The notes: generated by a model from the letters alone, not told the origin. A stretch of 64,000 nucleotides of DNA from Candidatus Sulfotelmatobacter sp. (GCA_036500765.1 DASYBM010000004.1:1984001-2048000); one strand, 5' to 3'; numbered from the stretch's first letter, positions 33,877 to 43,138 are shown. Made by a program: numbers and translations.

Positions 33877-35574
33877 TTAAGGCCCATATCCCAGGCCGCG
33901 CAGCACTTTGCCGGGAAGGGCTCCGCTCATCTTGCCTTGATCAATCACGGGCACGCCGTTGACCAGAACATATTCCATCCCCTCGGAAAGTTGATTGGGA
34001 TTGTCGTAGGTTGCGCGATCGCGAACCGTTGCGGGATCGAAGATCACCACATCGGCCCACATACCAGCTTTGAGCACTCCGCGGTCGGTCAGGCGCATGC
34101 GCTGTGCAGGCAGCGCGGAAAATTTGCGGATGGCGTCTTCCAGGGTCAGGGCTTTCTCTTCTCGAACATATTTGGCCAGGATTCGCGGAAATGTTCCGTA
34201 CGCGCGCGGATGCGGATGGGCTTGGCCGAGGATGCCTTCGGGCGAGGTGCCTCCGTTGTCATTGTCGATGGCGACCCAGGGTTGTTGCAGGGCGAGAGTC
34301 ACATCGGCCTGCGACATGCCGAAGACAGCGACGCTGCTCGAGGGATCCTGGATCAGAAAATCGAAGAGCGCGTCGATCGGATCTTTATTCCACACCTTTG
34401 CAATCTCCGACAGGCGCTTGCCTTGGAGCGAAAGCAGTTGCGCATTTCCCACGTCGGTGATCAGAATTGCCTCCGGTCCGGGAATCTCTTCCCATTCGTT
34501 GTCCCAGGCGTCGGAGGGAGTGAGCATGTCCTGGCGAATGCGTTGGCGTGTGGCGGGATCTTTCAGGCGCTCCACCATTTTCGCGGTTCCGCCATCGTGC
34601 GCCCAGGGCGGGATGAAAGCAGAAAAATCGTTGTCCCAAGCGGTATAGGCGTAGGTGTCGGCGGAGACATCGGCGCCAGCCGCGCGTGCTGAATTTATTT
34701 TCGCCACAACTTCCGGCATGCGTCCCCAGTTTTTCTTGCCCGCGACTTTGAGGTGCCAGATCTCCACGGGAACGTGCGCTTCGCGGCCGATTCGCAGGGC
34801 TTCGTCGATCGCGGGAATGATTGCGTTGCTCTCGTCGCGCATGTGCGTGGAGTAGATGCCGCCGAACTTTCCCCCTTCGGTGGCAAGCGCGATCAGTTCC
34901 TCAGTTTTGGCGTAGGGCGCGGGGGCGTATTCAAGCGCAGTGGAGACGCCGACGGCGCCGTCTTTCATGGCGTCGCGCACCAGTGACCGCATCTCATCGA
35001 GTTGCGCCGGGGTGGGCTGTTTGTCGTCATCGCCGAGCACCATGCGACGCACTTGCGTTGCGCCGACATAACTTGCGAGGTTGATACCCATGCCCTGCTT
35101 TTCGAGGCGCGCGAAATATTGGCGGAACGTGCGCCAGTTGGGTGTGATCTTGTAGTGCTCGTAGCTTTCGCGGTCGGAGTGAATGATCGCGTCGTTGAGG
35201 GGAGCGATGGAATTGCCTTCGCCGGTAATTTCCGAAGTAATGCCCTGATAGATCTTCGAGGGTAGGCGCGGGTCGACCAGGATCGAGAGTTCGGACTGAC
35301 CGAGCATATCGATGAAACCGGGCGCGACGACCTTGCCGGCGGCATCGATCGTGCGCTTGCGCGACGCCCCGGAAAGATTGCCGATGACGGCGATTTTGCC
35401 GTCTCGGATGCCGACGTCTCCCGAGTACCACGGCGAGCCGGTGCCGTCGATGATGTGGCCGTTGACGATGACGAGGTCGAAGGCGGGGGATTGCGCGGGC
35501 AGCGGGAAAGCGGCGAATAGAAAAATGAATGCTGACAATGAGAGTTGCAGTTTCCCTGAAATCGCGTTGGTCAA
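33877..35574 (-). CDS. Exported D-aminoacylase / N-acyl-D-amino-acid deacylase family hydrolase
   Basis: 565-residue amidohydrolase of the D-aminoacylase/dihydroorotase-like group. After a signal peptide (LQLSLSAFIFLFAAFPLPAQ) comes DLVIVNGHIIDGTGSPWYSG, then KVVAPGFIDMLGQSELSI where intact HxH enzymes have the first metal ligands; here the HxH looks replaced by GQSE. IYSTHMRDE and PVEIWHLKVAGKKNWG hold conserved metal and active-site residues, and the C-terminus GVLKAGMWADVVIFDPATV is typical. The TTG start at 35574 is chosen because AAGGAGG lies 6 bases upstream and it opens into the signal peptide. The substrate is unknown. Confidence 0.85.
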   Translation of the reverse strand: MTNAISGKLQLSLSAFIFLFAAFPLPAQSPAFDLVIVNGHIIDGTGSPWYSGDVGIRDGKIAVIGNLSGASRKRTIDAAGKVVAPGFIDMLGQSELSILVDPRLPSKIYQGITSEITGEGNSIAPLNDAIIHSDRESYEHYKITPNWRTFRQYFARLEKQGMGINLASYVGATQVRRMVLGDDDKQPTPAQLDEMRSLVRDAMKDGAVGVSTALEYAPAPYAKTEELIALATEGGKFGGIYSTHMRDESNAIIPAIDEALRIGREAHVPVEIWHLKVAGKKNWGRMPEVVAKINSARAAGADVSADTYAYTAWDNDFSAFIPPWAHDGGTAKMVERLKDPATRQRIRQDMLTPSDAWDNEWEEIPGPEAILITDVGNAQLLSLQGKRLSEIAKVWNKDPIDALFDFLIQDPSSSVAVFGMSQADVTLALQQPWVAIDNDNGGTSPEGILGQAHPHPRAYGTFPRILAKYVREEKALTLEDAIRKFSALPAQRMRLTDRGVLKAGMWADVVIFDPATVRDRATYDNPNQLSEGMEYVLVNGVPVIDQGKMSGALPGKVLRGLGYGP

Positions 35575-35804
35575 ACCGTCCTCCTTGAATCGACCTATCG
35601 ACGCGGCGGGCAGGGCGATCCAAATTCCCAAAGCCATCGTGCGCAGCGGCGCGAATTATAAAGCATTTGCAGGGAAACGGATTCCTGCTCTCGCCTTCCG
35701 GCTTCGTTTTTTATTGGCTCTGCGGACTGGCGATTTTCCCGAAGCCGAGCGCCGGAAACCTAAAACCGCTTGAACCCGCGTGATAGTATCGAAGTCAGCC
35801 CTGC

Positions 35805-35882
35805 ATGAGACTTCAACAGTTGATCCGCTCGTACAGCCCTGCCGCGGCTGATCCGCTGGCGGCGCGGGGCCTCATCCATTAA
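35805..35882 (+). CDS. Possible 25-residue upstream ORF overlapping the trpS start
   Basis: The frame MRLQQLIRSYSPAAADPLAA-RGLIH ends in TAA, and its last A is the first base of the trpS ATG (TAATG). The overlap would allow translational coupling. It has no Trp codon, so it is not a classical attenuation leader for trpS. It could also be the worn 3' end of a lost gene or chance. Confidence 0.3.
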   Translation: MRLQQLIRSYSPAAADPLAARGLIH

Positions 35883-36940
35883 TGACTCCATCTTCAGCAA
35901 ATCGCTCACAATCTCGTCAGCGCGTGCTCAGCGGGATGCGCTCGACCGGGAAGCTACACCTTGGCAATTACGTGGGTGCGCTGCAGAACTGGGTTCGCAT
36001 GCAGGACGAGTACGACTGTTTTTTCATGGTGGCCGACTGGCATGCGCTCACCACCGATTACGCCGACACTTCGAAGGTGAAGGAAAATTCTCTCGAGGTC
36101 ACGCTGGATTGGCTCGCGGCGGGGCTTGATCCCGAAAAGTCGGTCATCTTTATTCAGTCGCATGTGCCGGCGCATGCCGAGTTGCACTTGCTGTTTTCCA
36201 TGATCACGCCGCTGGGCTGGCTGGAGCGCGTGCCGACATATAAAGAACAGCGCGAAAATATCAAGGACAAAGATCTGGGGACCTACGGATTTCTGGGATA
36301 TCCCGTACTGCAATCGGCGGACATTCTGGTGTATAAGGCCGACTGTGTTCCGGTGGGCGAGGATCAGGTTGCGCATGTGGAGCTGACGCGGGAAATTGCG
36401 CGGAGGTTCAATGGGTTCTACGGCAAGTCTAGGGACGTTTTTCCCGAGCCCAAGGCGCTGCTGACCCCAGCCGCGAAGTTGCCGGGGACGGATGGGCGCA
36501 AGATGTCGAAGTCATACGGCAATGCAATTATGCTGACCGATCCGGAGCCGGTGGTGCGGCAGAAGTTGAAGACAATGGTGACCGACCCGGCGCGAGTGCG
36601 GCGGTCGGATCCGGGGAATCCAGATGTGTGTCCGGTGGGCGATCTGCATAAGATTTTCAGCAACCAAGAAACGATGGCAAGAGTAAATGACGGCTGCCGG
36701 TCGGCGGGAATTGGATGCATCGAGTGCAAAAGCTGGGCCGCCGACGCGCTGGTGACGCTTCTGAATCCGATGCAGGAGCGGCGCAGGAAATTTGAGGAGA
36801 ATCCGCGGCTGGCATGGGATATTCTGGAGGCAGGCACGGAGCGGGCGCGCAAGGCGGCGGGCGAGACGATGGACGATGTGCGCGCGGCGATGGGGATGTC
36901 GCTGGAGTATGAAGGGCTGAACGTGGGGAAGAATCCGTAG
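35882..36940 (+). CDS. trpS: Tryptophanyl-tRNA synthetase
   Basis: Class I aminoacyl-tRNA synthetase of 352 residues charging tRNA-Trp. The HIGH-type box appears as GKLHLGNYVGAL near residue 23 and the KMSKS loop as GRKMSKSYGNAI around 205. The motif FFMVADWHALTTDY and the dimer-core PVLQSADILVYKADCVPVGE are typical of bacterial TrpRS. Length is normal. Followed by scpA on the same strand after 85 bp. Confidence 0.96.
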   Translation: MTPSSANRSQSRQRVLSGMRSTGKLHLGNYVGALQNWVRMQDEYDCFFMVADWHALTTDYADTSKVKENSLEVTLDWLAAGLDPEKSVIFIQSHVPAHAELHLLFSMITPLGWLERVPTYKEQRENIKDKDLGTYGFLGYPVLQSADILVYKADCVPVGEDQVAHVELTREIARRFNGFYGKSRDVFPEPKALLTPAAKLPGTDGRKMSKSYGNAIMLTDPEPVVRQKLKTMVTDPARVRRSDPGNPDVCPVGDLHKIFSNQETMARVNDGCRSAGIGCIECKSWAADALVTLLNPMQERRRKFEENPRLAWDILEAGTERARKAAGETMDDVRAAMGMSLEYEGLNVGKNP

Positions 36941-37025
36941 CAGGCGCAGACAAAAGCAGGTTCCTCGCTTCGCTCGGACAAAGAATCTCGGGACGACAAA
37001 GCCGAGGAGTGTTGATAGTCAGAAA

Positions 37026-37916
37026 ATGATGACGGAGAACTCTAAACTCGTTTCGGCGGATGAGCGGGGAAACTCCTTGCCTGGAATCGTCGCGGTCGCG
37101 TCCGCGGTTGCGCCATCCAAGATCGCGGCCAAGAGGGAAGAGAGCGATTCTCCTTTTGCCGTTGCCGTCACCGATGTTTACGAGGGACCGCTCGACCTGC
37201 TGCTCGACCTGATTCGTAAGCAGGACATCGACATCTACGACATTCCGATCGCGAAGATTACGGCGCAGTATCTGGCATACGTGGAGAAAATTCGCGAACT
37301 CGATGTGAACGTAGCGGCCGAATTTATATACATGGCGGCGGTGCTGATTCACATCAAGTCGAAGATGCTGCTGCCGCGCGATCCGGCTGCGACGCCGGAG
37401 GAGCAGGAAGATCCGCGGAGTGAATTAGTCAACCGACTGCTGGAGCATGAAAAATTCAAGTCGGCGGCGCAGATGCTCTTGCAAAAACAGCAGATCGAAG
37501 ACGCGGTGCTGTCGAATCCTTCGCTGAAGGAATTCATGGATGCGGAAGGTACCGAGCCAGAAATTGAGGCGGACGTCATCGACCTGGTCAAGACGTTTCA
37601 ACAGGTGCTGGAGCGGGTGCGCACGCGTCCCGTGCTGAATGTCGACGAGGAAACTGTCACGGTCGGGCAGATGATTGACTATCTGCGGCGGCGGCTTTCG
37701 CTGGAAGATCAGCCGATTCGGTTGAAGCAGTTGCTGATGCGGGTTCCATCGCGGCAGGCGCTGGTGTGCATGTTCCTGGCGCTGCTTGAGATGGTGCGGT
37801 TGCAGGCGATCCAGGTGCGGCAGGAAAAATTGTTCGGCGAAATCGCGGTGCGCAAGCACACGCACTTCGACGAGATCATGAAAGAGCAGTCGGCGGTGCG
37901 AGACGACTGGCGATAA
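37026..37916 (+). CDS. scpA: Segregation and condensation protein A
   Basis: 296-residue kleisin subunit of the SMC-ScpAB condensin. A non-conserved N-terminus of about 40 residues precedes YEGPLDLLLDLIRKQDIDIY and EFIYMAAVLIHIKSKMLLPR (N-terminal SMC-neck binding part). The C-terminal winged-helix has RQALVCMFLALLEMVRLQAI. It bridges the SMC dimer during chromosome compaction. scpB follows 87 bp downstream, the usual pairing. Two tandem ATGs (37026, 37029) are possible starts. Confidence 0.95.
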   Translation: MMTENSKLVSADERGNSLPGIVAVASAVAPSKIAAKREESDSPFAVAVTDVYEGPLDLLLDLIRKQDIDIYDIPIAKITAQYLAYVEKIRELDVNVAAEFIYMAAVLIHIKSKMLLPRDPAATPEEQEDPRSELVNRLLEHEKFKSAAQMLLQKQQIEDAVLSNPSLKEFMDAEGTEPEIEADVIDLVKTFQQVLERVRTRPVLNVDEETVTVGQMIDYLRRRLSLEDQPIRLKQLLMRVPSRQALVCMFLALLEMVRLQAIQVRQEKLFGEIAVRKHTHFDEIMKEQSAVRDDWR

Positions 37917-37920
37917 AAGT

Positions 37921-38003
37921 AGTGGTCGGTGATTAGAGGTCAGTGGCCGGCCAGCTCGATTTGTTACTAGTCACCGATCGCTAGACACCGATCACTAACC
38001 ACT
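37921..38003. repeat. Imperfect inverted repeat filling the scpA-scpB gap
   Basis: Arms AGTGGTCGGTGAT (37921-37933) and ATCACTAACCACT (37991-38003) match at 11 of 13 positions, and a TCACCGATC-like word occurs again inside. The right arm touches the scpB start. Probably a dispersed intergenic repeat; it could form an mRNA hairpin hiding the scpB ribosome site. Confidence 0.45.
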
Positions 38004-38687
38004 ATGCCCTTAAAAGCTCAACTCGAAGCCATTATTTATGCGGCGGAGACGCCGATCACGCTGGAGCAGATCACCCAACTCGTGAAAGAGACTGTGATTG
38101 CACAGGGAGCGGGGGACGAGGCTGAAATTAAGTCGCGGGTGCGCTCCAGCCTCGAAGAGTTGGTCGGGCAATTTGACTCGCCCGATCACGGCATCGAGAT
38201 TCGGCAGGTTGCGGGCGGCTATCGCATGTCGACCAAGCCGGAGCAGCATGAAGTGGTGCGGGCGTTCGCAAAGAGCCTGAAGCCGCCCATCCGGCTGTCG
38301 CTGCCGGCGCTGGAAACGCTCGCCGTGATTGCCTACAAGCAGCCGGTGACGGTGCCGGAGATTAACGATGTTCGCGGCGTCGACTCGGGTGGAGTGATTG
38401 GGACGCTGCTGGATCGCAAGCTGATTACGACGGCGGGGCGCAAGCAGGTGATCGGGCGCCCGATTCTTTATAAAACGACCAAAGAGTTTTTGATGCGTTT
38501 TGGATTGAAAGATATAAGCGAGTTGCCCAGCATGGAGGAGTTCGAGAAGTTGGTGGCGGAGTCGTTTCATGCGGAGTTGATTCCGGCGGAGGCTGAGTTG
38601 GCAGAATCTGCCGTGCGCGGAAAGAACGATCAGTCATCCGAGGCAGAGTCGTCGGAGAGCGTGCAGGAAGCCGAGAACGCGGGGTAG
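38004..38687 (+). CDS. scpB: Segregation and condensation protein B
   Basis: 227-residue partner of ScpA with two winged-helix domains. MPLKAQLEAIIYAAETPITL opens the first. SLPALETLAVIAYKQPVTVP and EINDVRGVDSGGVIGTLLDR are the highly conserved second domain. The C-terminal 45 residues are acidic and low-complexity, as is common. Dimeric ScpB regulates the SMC complex. Confidence 0.95.
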   Translation: MPLKAQLEAIIYAAETPITLEQITQLVKETVIAQGAGDEAEIKSRVRSSLEELVGQFDSPDHGIEIRQVAGGYRMSTKPEQHEVVRAFAKSLKPPIRLSLPALETLAVIAYKQPVTVPEINDVRGVDSGGVIGTLLDRKLITTAGRKQVIGRPILYKTTKEFLMRFGLKDISELPSMEEFEKLVAESFHAELIPAEAELAESAVRGKNDQSSEAESSESVQEAENAG

Positions 38688-38732
38688 GCGCTTGTGTCGT
38701 CCCTCCGGGACTTGTTCCTCATTTTGTGCTTA

Positions 38733-38752
38733 CCCAGCGCTGAAGCGCTGGG
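38733..38752 (+). repeat. Hairpin element between scpB and the pseudouridine synthase gene
   Basis: Perfect 8-bp stem CCCAGCGC / GCGCTGGG with TGAA loop. A TTGTTTT tract follows 6 bases later, so it may end scpB transcription, but the sequence also looks like a dispersed acidobacterial palindrome. Confidence 0.55.
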
Positions 38753-38817
38753 CTAGATTGTTTTCGCCTCTCCGTGGCGGTTGACTTCACGCTCCGCACG
38801 GGATTGGAATTTTAATT

Positions 38818-39567
38818 ATGCCGCTGGAGCGCCTGCAAAAAATTATCGCTGCTGCCGGAGTCGCGTCGCGGCGCACGGCCGAGAAGTTAATCTCGGCGGG
38901 GCAGGTGCAGGTGAACGGGACGGTGGTCACCGAACTGGGCACGAAAGCCGATCCGGAAACCGATCACGTGCGCGTAAACGGAAAGCTGCTTCACGGGGCC
39001 CAGCGCCACACGTATCTTCTGCTGAACAAACCCAAGGGATACGTGACCACGATGAGCGATCCGGAAAAGCGGCCCACCGTGATGGATTTGATTCGTGGTG
39101 TGAAGGGGCGCGTCTATCCGATCGGTCGTCTCGACTACGCGAGCGAAGGCTTGCTCCTTCTGACCAACGACGGTGAACTCGCGCACACCCTGATGAAAGC
39201 GGCTTCGCATGTGGCCAAGACTTACGTCGTGAAAGTCGCAGGCACGCCGAAGGCGGAGGCGATCGAGAAGTTGCGAGCCGGAGTATCGATCGCAACCGAT
39301 GACGGAAAACGCGTGAAGACGGGACCGGCTTTAGTGCGCGTGGTGAAAGAGGCGGCGAACCCGTGGTATGAGATCACGCTGGTCGAGGGTCGGAACCGCC
39401 AGATTCGGCGCATGTTTGAGACGGTTGGGCATCACGTCGAAAAGATCAAACGCGTTCGCTACGGACCGCTCACGCTCGATGTTCCTCCCGGCAAGTTTCG
39501 TTCGCTCACGCTGAGAGAGATCGAGAAATTAAAGTCCGCCAGCAATACGAAGCCAATAATCAAGTAA
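38818..39567 (+). CDS. rluB: Ribosomal large-subunit pseudouridine synthase, RluB/RsuA family
   Basis: 249-residue enzyme isomerising a uridine in rRNA. An N-terminal S4 RNA-binding domain (LQKIIAAAGVASRRTAEKLI) is followed by the RsuA-type catalytic core with the Asp in GRLDYASEGLLLLTNDGELA, the upstream LLNKPKGYVTTMSD, and the C-terminal VEGRNRQIRRMFETVGHHV. Its position after scpA-scpB is a common bacterial arrangement and supports RluB over RsuA, though exact target specificity cannot be read. Confidence 0.93.
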   Translation: MPLERLQKIIAAAGVASRRTAEKLISAGQVQVNGTVVTELGTKADPETDHVRVNGKLLHGAQRHTYLLLNKPKGYVTTMSDPEKRPTVMDLIRGVKGRVYPIGRLDYASEGLLLLTNDGELAHTLMKAASHVAKTYVVKVAGTPKAEAIEKLRAGVSIATDDGKRVKTGPALVRVVKEAANPWYEITLVEGRNRQIRRMFETVGHHVEKIKRVRYGPLTLDVPPGKFRSLTLREIEKLKSASNTKPIIK

Positions 39568-39592
39568 ACCCGTGAAGTGACCCATTGCGAGC

Positions 39593-40711
39593 ATGAGCCG
39601 ATTTTTTGATCTGGTTTCGAGACCGGCGCGCGAGATGGATGGATTCCATTCAACGCCGCGAGCCAAGCGATCTGCCGCTGAACTTCAGCCGCGCCTTATC
39701 AAACTTGATTCCAACGAAAACCCCTTTGGTCCATCGCCGCGAGCGATAGAGGCGATGCAATCTGCTCTGGTGTCGGCGCACGCCTACCCGGACGATGATT
39801 GCACTGAGTTGCGCCGCAAACTAGCCGGGCATCACGACGTGTCGATCGAACAAGTGCTGGTGACGGCGGGTTCGACCGCATTGCTCGGCCTGCTCTGCCA
39901 GACGATGTTGGCGCCTGGACGGAATGCGGTGACGAGCGAACGATCATTCATCGTTTATGCGATGGCGGTGCACGCCACTGGAGCGCAGTTGATTGAAACT
40001 CCAATGCGCGAGGATAGGTTCGACCTCGACGCGATTCTGGGAGCGATCAACGAAGACACGCGCATCGTATTCCTGGCGAATCCAAACAATCCAACTGGGA
40101 CCATGGTCGACGCCGATGCGGTCGACAAGTTTATTGCGGAAGTTCCTGGTCACGTCGTGGTGGTGCTCGACGAGGCGTACTTCGAATTTGCAACGCACTT
40201 CGCCGCGCGCCGCAAAGTGCAGTATTCCCGGTCGCTGAATTACCTGCGGCAGGGCGCGAGCGTAATTGTGCTGCGCACATTTTCGAAGGCGCACGGCCTC
40301 GCAGGCTTGCGCGTGGGATACGGACTGGGTCCGGCAGAGCTGCTGGCATATTGCGCGCGCATGCGCGACACATTCTCGGTCTCCTCGGTGGCGCAGGCCG
40401 CAGCCGTGGCGGCGCTCGACGATTTGAATCATATCGACCGGGTCGTCTCGAATAACGCGTCTCAGGCACAGATACTAGGCGTGGGAATGTCAGAGCTGGG
40501 ATTTCGCGTAGTGCCGACCTCTGCGAATTTTCTTTATTGCGACTTGGGAGAAGAGGCTGCCGGCTTCGTAGGCCGGCTGAGAGATGAAGGGGTCAGCGTA
40601 CGCCCGTTGGGAGCGTGGAGCGCTCCAAATTGCATCCGGGTTAGCATTGGAACGCCGGAACAGAATGAGATGTTTCTGCGGGCGGCGCGGAAGATCAGGG
40701 GCGTCGGGTAG
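39593..40711 (+). CDS. hisC: Histidinol-phosphate aminotransferase
   Basis: 372-residue fold-type I PLP aminotransferase of histidine synthesis. KLDSNENPFGPSPRAIEAM, VFLANPNNPTGTMVD, VVVLDEAYFEFA and the PLP-lysine motif TFSKAHGLAGLRVGYGLG are all typical of HisC. An Arg near the C-terminus (CIRVSIGTPEQN) should bind the substrate phosphate or carboxylate. It is not within a his operon here; a broad-specificity aromatic aminotransferase is a weaker alternative. Confidence 0.9.
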   Translation: MSRFFDLVSRPAREMDGFHSTPRAKRSAAELQPRLIKLDSNENPFGPSPRAIEAMQSALVSAHAYPDDDCTELRRKLAGHHDVSIEQVLVTAGSTALLGLLCQTMLAPGRNAVTSERSFIVYAMAVHATGAQLIETPMREDRFDLDAILGAINEDTRIVFLANPNNPTGTMVDADAVDKFIAEVPGHVVVVLDEAYFEFATHFAARRKVQYSRSLNYLRQGASVIVLRTFSKAHGLAGLRVGYGLGPAELLAYCARMRDTFSVSSVAQAAAVAALDDLNHIDRVVSNNASQAQILGVGMSELGFRVVPTSANFLYCDLGEEAAGFVGRLRDEGVSVRPLGAWSAPNCIRVSIGTPEQNEMFLRAARKIRGVG

Positions 40712-40740
40712 TGAGCCCAGCCAAGCGTCCCGCTGCCAAG

Positions 40741-41757
40741 TCACGACGCGGGAACTCTGGCGGCGCCGTACAAGCCGGCGTCGCTGCCTAGCAGGGCACG
40801 GGTGATGATCGTTTTCTTCCGGGTGTAGGCGGCAATCTGCGCTGACGCGCCTTGCTTTTTTCCTGTTAGATCTTCGGGAGCGGTGGCGGCGTAAACCAAC
40901 GAGCGGTCGCGCAGCTCGGCAAACATCTTTGGCGCGAATGCGTCCCATGCATCGACCACGCCGCCCCCAATCACAAACATATCGAGATTCAAGACGTTGA
41001 TGAGACCTGCCAGAACTATTCCTAATACTTCTCCAAAACGGTGGAAGATGCGCTGTGCATCTTCGTTGCCCTGGATTGCGAGACTATAGATGGACCGCGC
41101 GTTGAACTCCGGGTCGGAACTGGCGGCCTGCGCGAGGGCGGGCGCCTGGCCGGAGTCGATGGCCTCGCGCGCCATGCGCACGACCGCGGTTGCGGAAGCG
41201 TAGCGTTCGGCGCAGCCGTGATTGCCGCAGCCGCAGGGCTCGCCGTTCGGTTCGACGGTAACGTGTCCGAATTCGCCGGCCATGCCATTCATGCCGTAGA
41301 AAATTTTACCGTTCAGAATGATGGCTCCACCGATACCGGTCCCCAAGGTGATCATCGCCATGTTGTCGACGTCGCGCCCCGCTCCCATCCATTTTTCACC
41401 GAGGGCCGCCATCTTGGCATCGTTGTCGAGGAAGACGCGCGCGCCCAGGCGGCGTTCGATTTCATCGCGCACAGGATAGTCGGACCAGCCGGGAAGATTC
41501 GCCGACATGCGCATCATTCCGGTTTCCATGTCGATGATTCCGGGGACGCCAATGCCCGCGCCCACGAACCGGCCACTGTCATGATATTGCGCAATAAGAC
41601 GGAGAATCGCATCGCACATTTCTCCAATGACGTGGTCGCGTCCGAGGGCGACTTTGACGCCGAGAGTAATCTTTTCGAGCAGATGGCCCTCGGTGCTGAC
41701 GGCGGCGATGCGGAGGTTGGTGCCGCCTAGATCGACTCCAATGGAAAAGTCGGGCAT
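40741..41757 (-). CDS. ROK family sugar kinase (glucokinase-like)
   Basis: 338-residue sugar kinase. The N-terminal phosphate-binding motif is IGVDLGGTNLRIAAV. The catalytic Asp lies in FLDNDAKMAALGEKW, followed by ITLGTGIGGAIILNGK and EFGHVTVEP. The ROK zinc motif is GEPCGCGNHGCAERYAS. Glucose or N-acetylglucosamine are likely substrates; the family does not allow a firm choice. Convergent with hisC, 29 bp apart. A second ROK kinase is at 56177. Confidence 0.9.
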   Translation of the reverse strand: MPDFSIGVDLGGTNLRIAAVSTEGHLLEKITLGVKVALGRDHVIGEMCDAILRLIAQYHDSGRFVGAGIGVPGIIDMETGMMRMSANLPGWSDYPVRDEIERRLGARVFLDNDAKMAALGEKWMGAGRDVDNMAMITLGTGIGGAIILNGKIFYGMNGMAGEFGHVTVEPNGEPCGCGNHGCAERYASATAVVRMAREAIDSGQAPALAQAASSDPEFNARSIYSLAIQGNEDAQRIFHRFGEVLGIVLAGLINVLNLDMFVIGGGVVDAWDAFAPKMFAELRDRSLVYAATAPEDLTGKKQGASAQIAAYTRKKTIITRALLGSDAGLYGAARVPAS

Positions 41758-41855
41758 GGGAATGAGAGTACCAGAATTGTTGATTTTTGATTGCCGATTG
41801 AAAGCCGGCTGTACTGGGACGTTTAATCCGCAATCGGTAAATCGTCAGTCAACAA

Positions 41856-42767
41856 TTATTTCTGGCATTGCGGGCAGTAGTGGCTGCTGCGTCCGGCGAT
41901 AACGACTCGCTTGATCCGGGCCTTGCAGATGAGGCACGGCTCGCCCTCGCGGGCGTAGACGCGATGCCGGAGCTGGAAGAATCCTTCTTCGCCGTCGGGG
42001 TCGACGTAGTCGGAGATCGACGAGCCGCCCAGAGCGATTGCTTCGTTAAGCACTTCTTTCACCGCGAGCAAAAGTTTCGCCATTTGCTCACGCGTGATCG
42101 TCGACACGCGGCGGCGGGGACGAAGACCGGCGCGGAATAAAGATTCGTCGGCATAAATGTTGCCGACCCCGCGCAGAAGACTCTGGTTGAGCAAGGCGCT
42201 CTTGATGGGAGTCTTGCGGCCCCGGAACAACCTGAGGAAGCGGTCCAGATCGGCCTCAAGCGGTTCGATGCCGGTGGCGTCGAAATCTCCAGCCGGGGCC
42301 ACGCTCAGGCGACCGAAACGACGCGGATCTACAAACCGCAGTTCCCTTCCAGAAGATAATTTGAGAATGGCGTGGGTGTGCTTCGCCACTTCCGCTTCGG
42401 GCTCACAAACGCGCAGGCTGCCCGTCATGCCGAGATGCACGATCCATTGGGCTTGAGTGCGGATAGCGCCCCCACCCGCTTCTAAGGTTGACGATGCTGG
42501 CGTCCCTCTCGGTTTTTGCCACGATTTCTGGCTTTTAGCGGACGAAAGCGCCCGCTCCACACCATCTCGTTCCAGATCGAACACGATGTGCTTACCCATG
42601 CGGCGGATTGCGGTGATGCGGCTGCGCTCCAAGGTCGCGGCGATTACCGGCGCAGGGGATTTCAGCGGCTCTGTCTTCTGACCGAGCCATACCGATTCGA
42701 CACTATCTCCTGTCACGCGCTTGGCCAGACCGCGAGCAATGGTTTCGACTTCAGGTAGTTCAGGCAT
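41856..42767 (-). CDS. mutM: Formamidopyrimidine-DNA glycosylase
   Basis: 303-residue DNA repair glycosylase/AP lyase removing 8-oxoguanine and formamidopyrimidines. It starts MPELPEVETIARGL, giving the N-terminal catalytic proline and Glu3, which fixes the start at 42767 rather than the longer frame to 42863. WIVHLGMTGSLRV, LRFVDPRRFGRL and the LLRGVGNIYADESLFRAGL block are typical. The C-terminal zinc finger has C-x2-C twice (CLIC ... CPQC). An insertion of about 35 residues (SSAKSQKSWQKPRGTPASST onward) sits before WIVHLGM, where the family normally has a short loop. Confidence 0.94.
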   Translation of the reverse strand: MPELPEVETIARGLAKRVTGDSVESVWLGQKTEPLKSPAPVIAATLERSRITAIRRMGKHIVFDLERDGVERALSSAKSQKSWQKPRGTPASSTLEAGGGAIRTQAQWIVHLGMTGSLRVCEPEAEVAKHTHAILKLSSGRELRFVDPRRFGRLSVAPAGDFDATGIEPLEADLDRFLRLFRGRKTPIKSALLNQSLLRGVGNIYADESLFRAGLRPRRRVSTITREQMAKLLLAVKEVLNEAIALGGSSISDYVDPDGEEGFFQLRHRVYAREGEPCLICKARIKRVVIAGRSSHYCPQCQK

Positions 42768-42889
42768 GGTTGAATCTATTGTCGCATCGAACCTCCGCGC
42801 GGGCGCAGGGCGCGCAGAAAAAGAAGCTTCCTCGCCCCAAGAACAAGGCGCCCGGAATGACAAAAATGAACTGGGGCTGATCGGCCTTA

Positions 42890-43138
42890 TTAGTCTTTCA
42901 GTGGGACGACCGCGCTGCCGTCGCGGCAGAAGGTGGCGACTCGCTGCAACTCACCGTTGGCACGCGGCAGCGTCATCACGGGGCCGTAACAGTAGACGGC
43001 GTGCCCGGAGGCGGCAAAGTACCAGCGCCCGCCTTTGGAATGTTTGGTGATCTGAGTAATGGGCTGCGGCATGGGTTTTTGCGGCGACAAGGGGACCGCC
43101 GGCAGACTGAACAACAAGGCTAGGGTCAGGACCTTCAT
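42890..43138 (-). CDS. Small exported protein, function unknown
   Basis: 82 residues with a likely signal peptide (MKVLTLALLFSLPAVPLSPQ). The mature part contains GGRWYFAASGHAVYCYGPVM, two cysteines and an ending AVVPLKD. No family recognised. The reasonable signal sequence and codon pattern argue for a real gene; length and lack of homology keep confidence moderate. Confidence 0.6.
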   Translation of the reverse strand: MKVLTLALLFSLPAVPLSPQKPMPQPITQITKHSKGGRWYFAASGHAVYCYGPVMTLPRANGELQRVATFCRDGSAVVPLKD

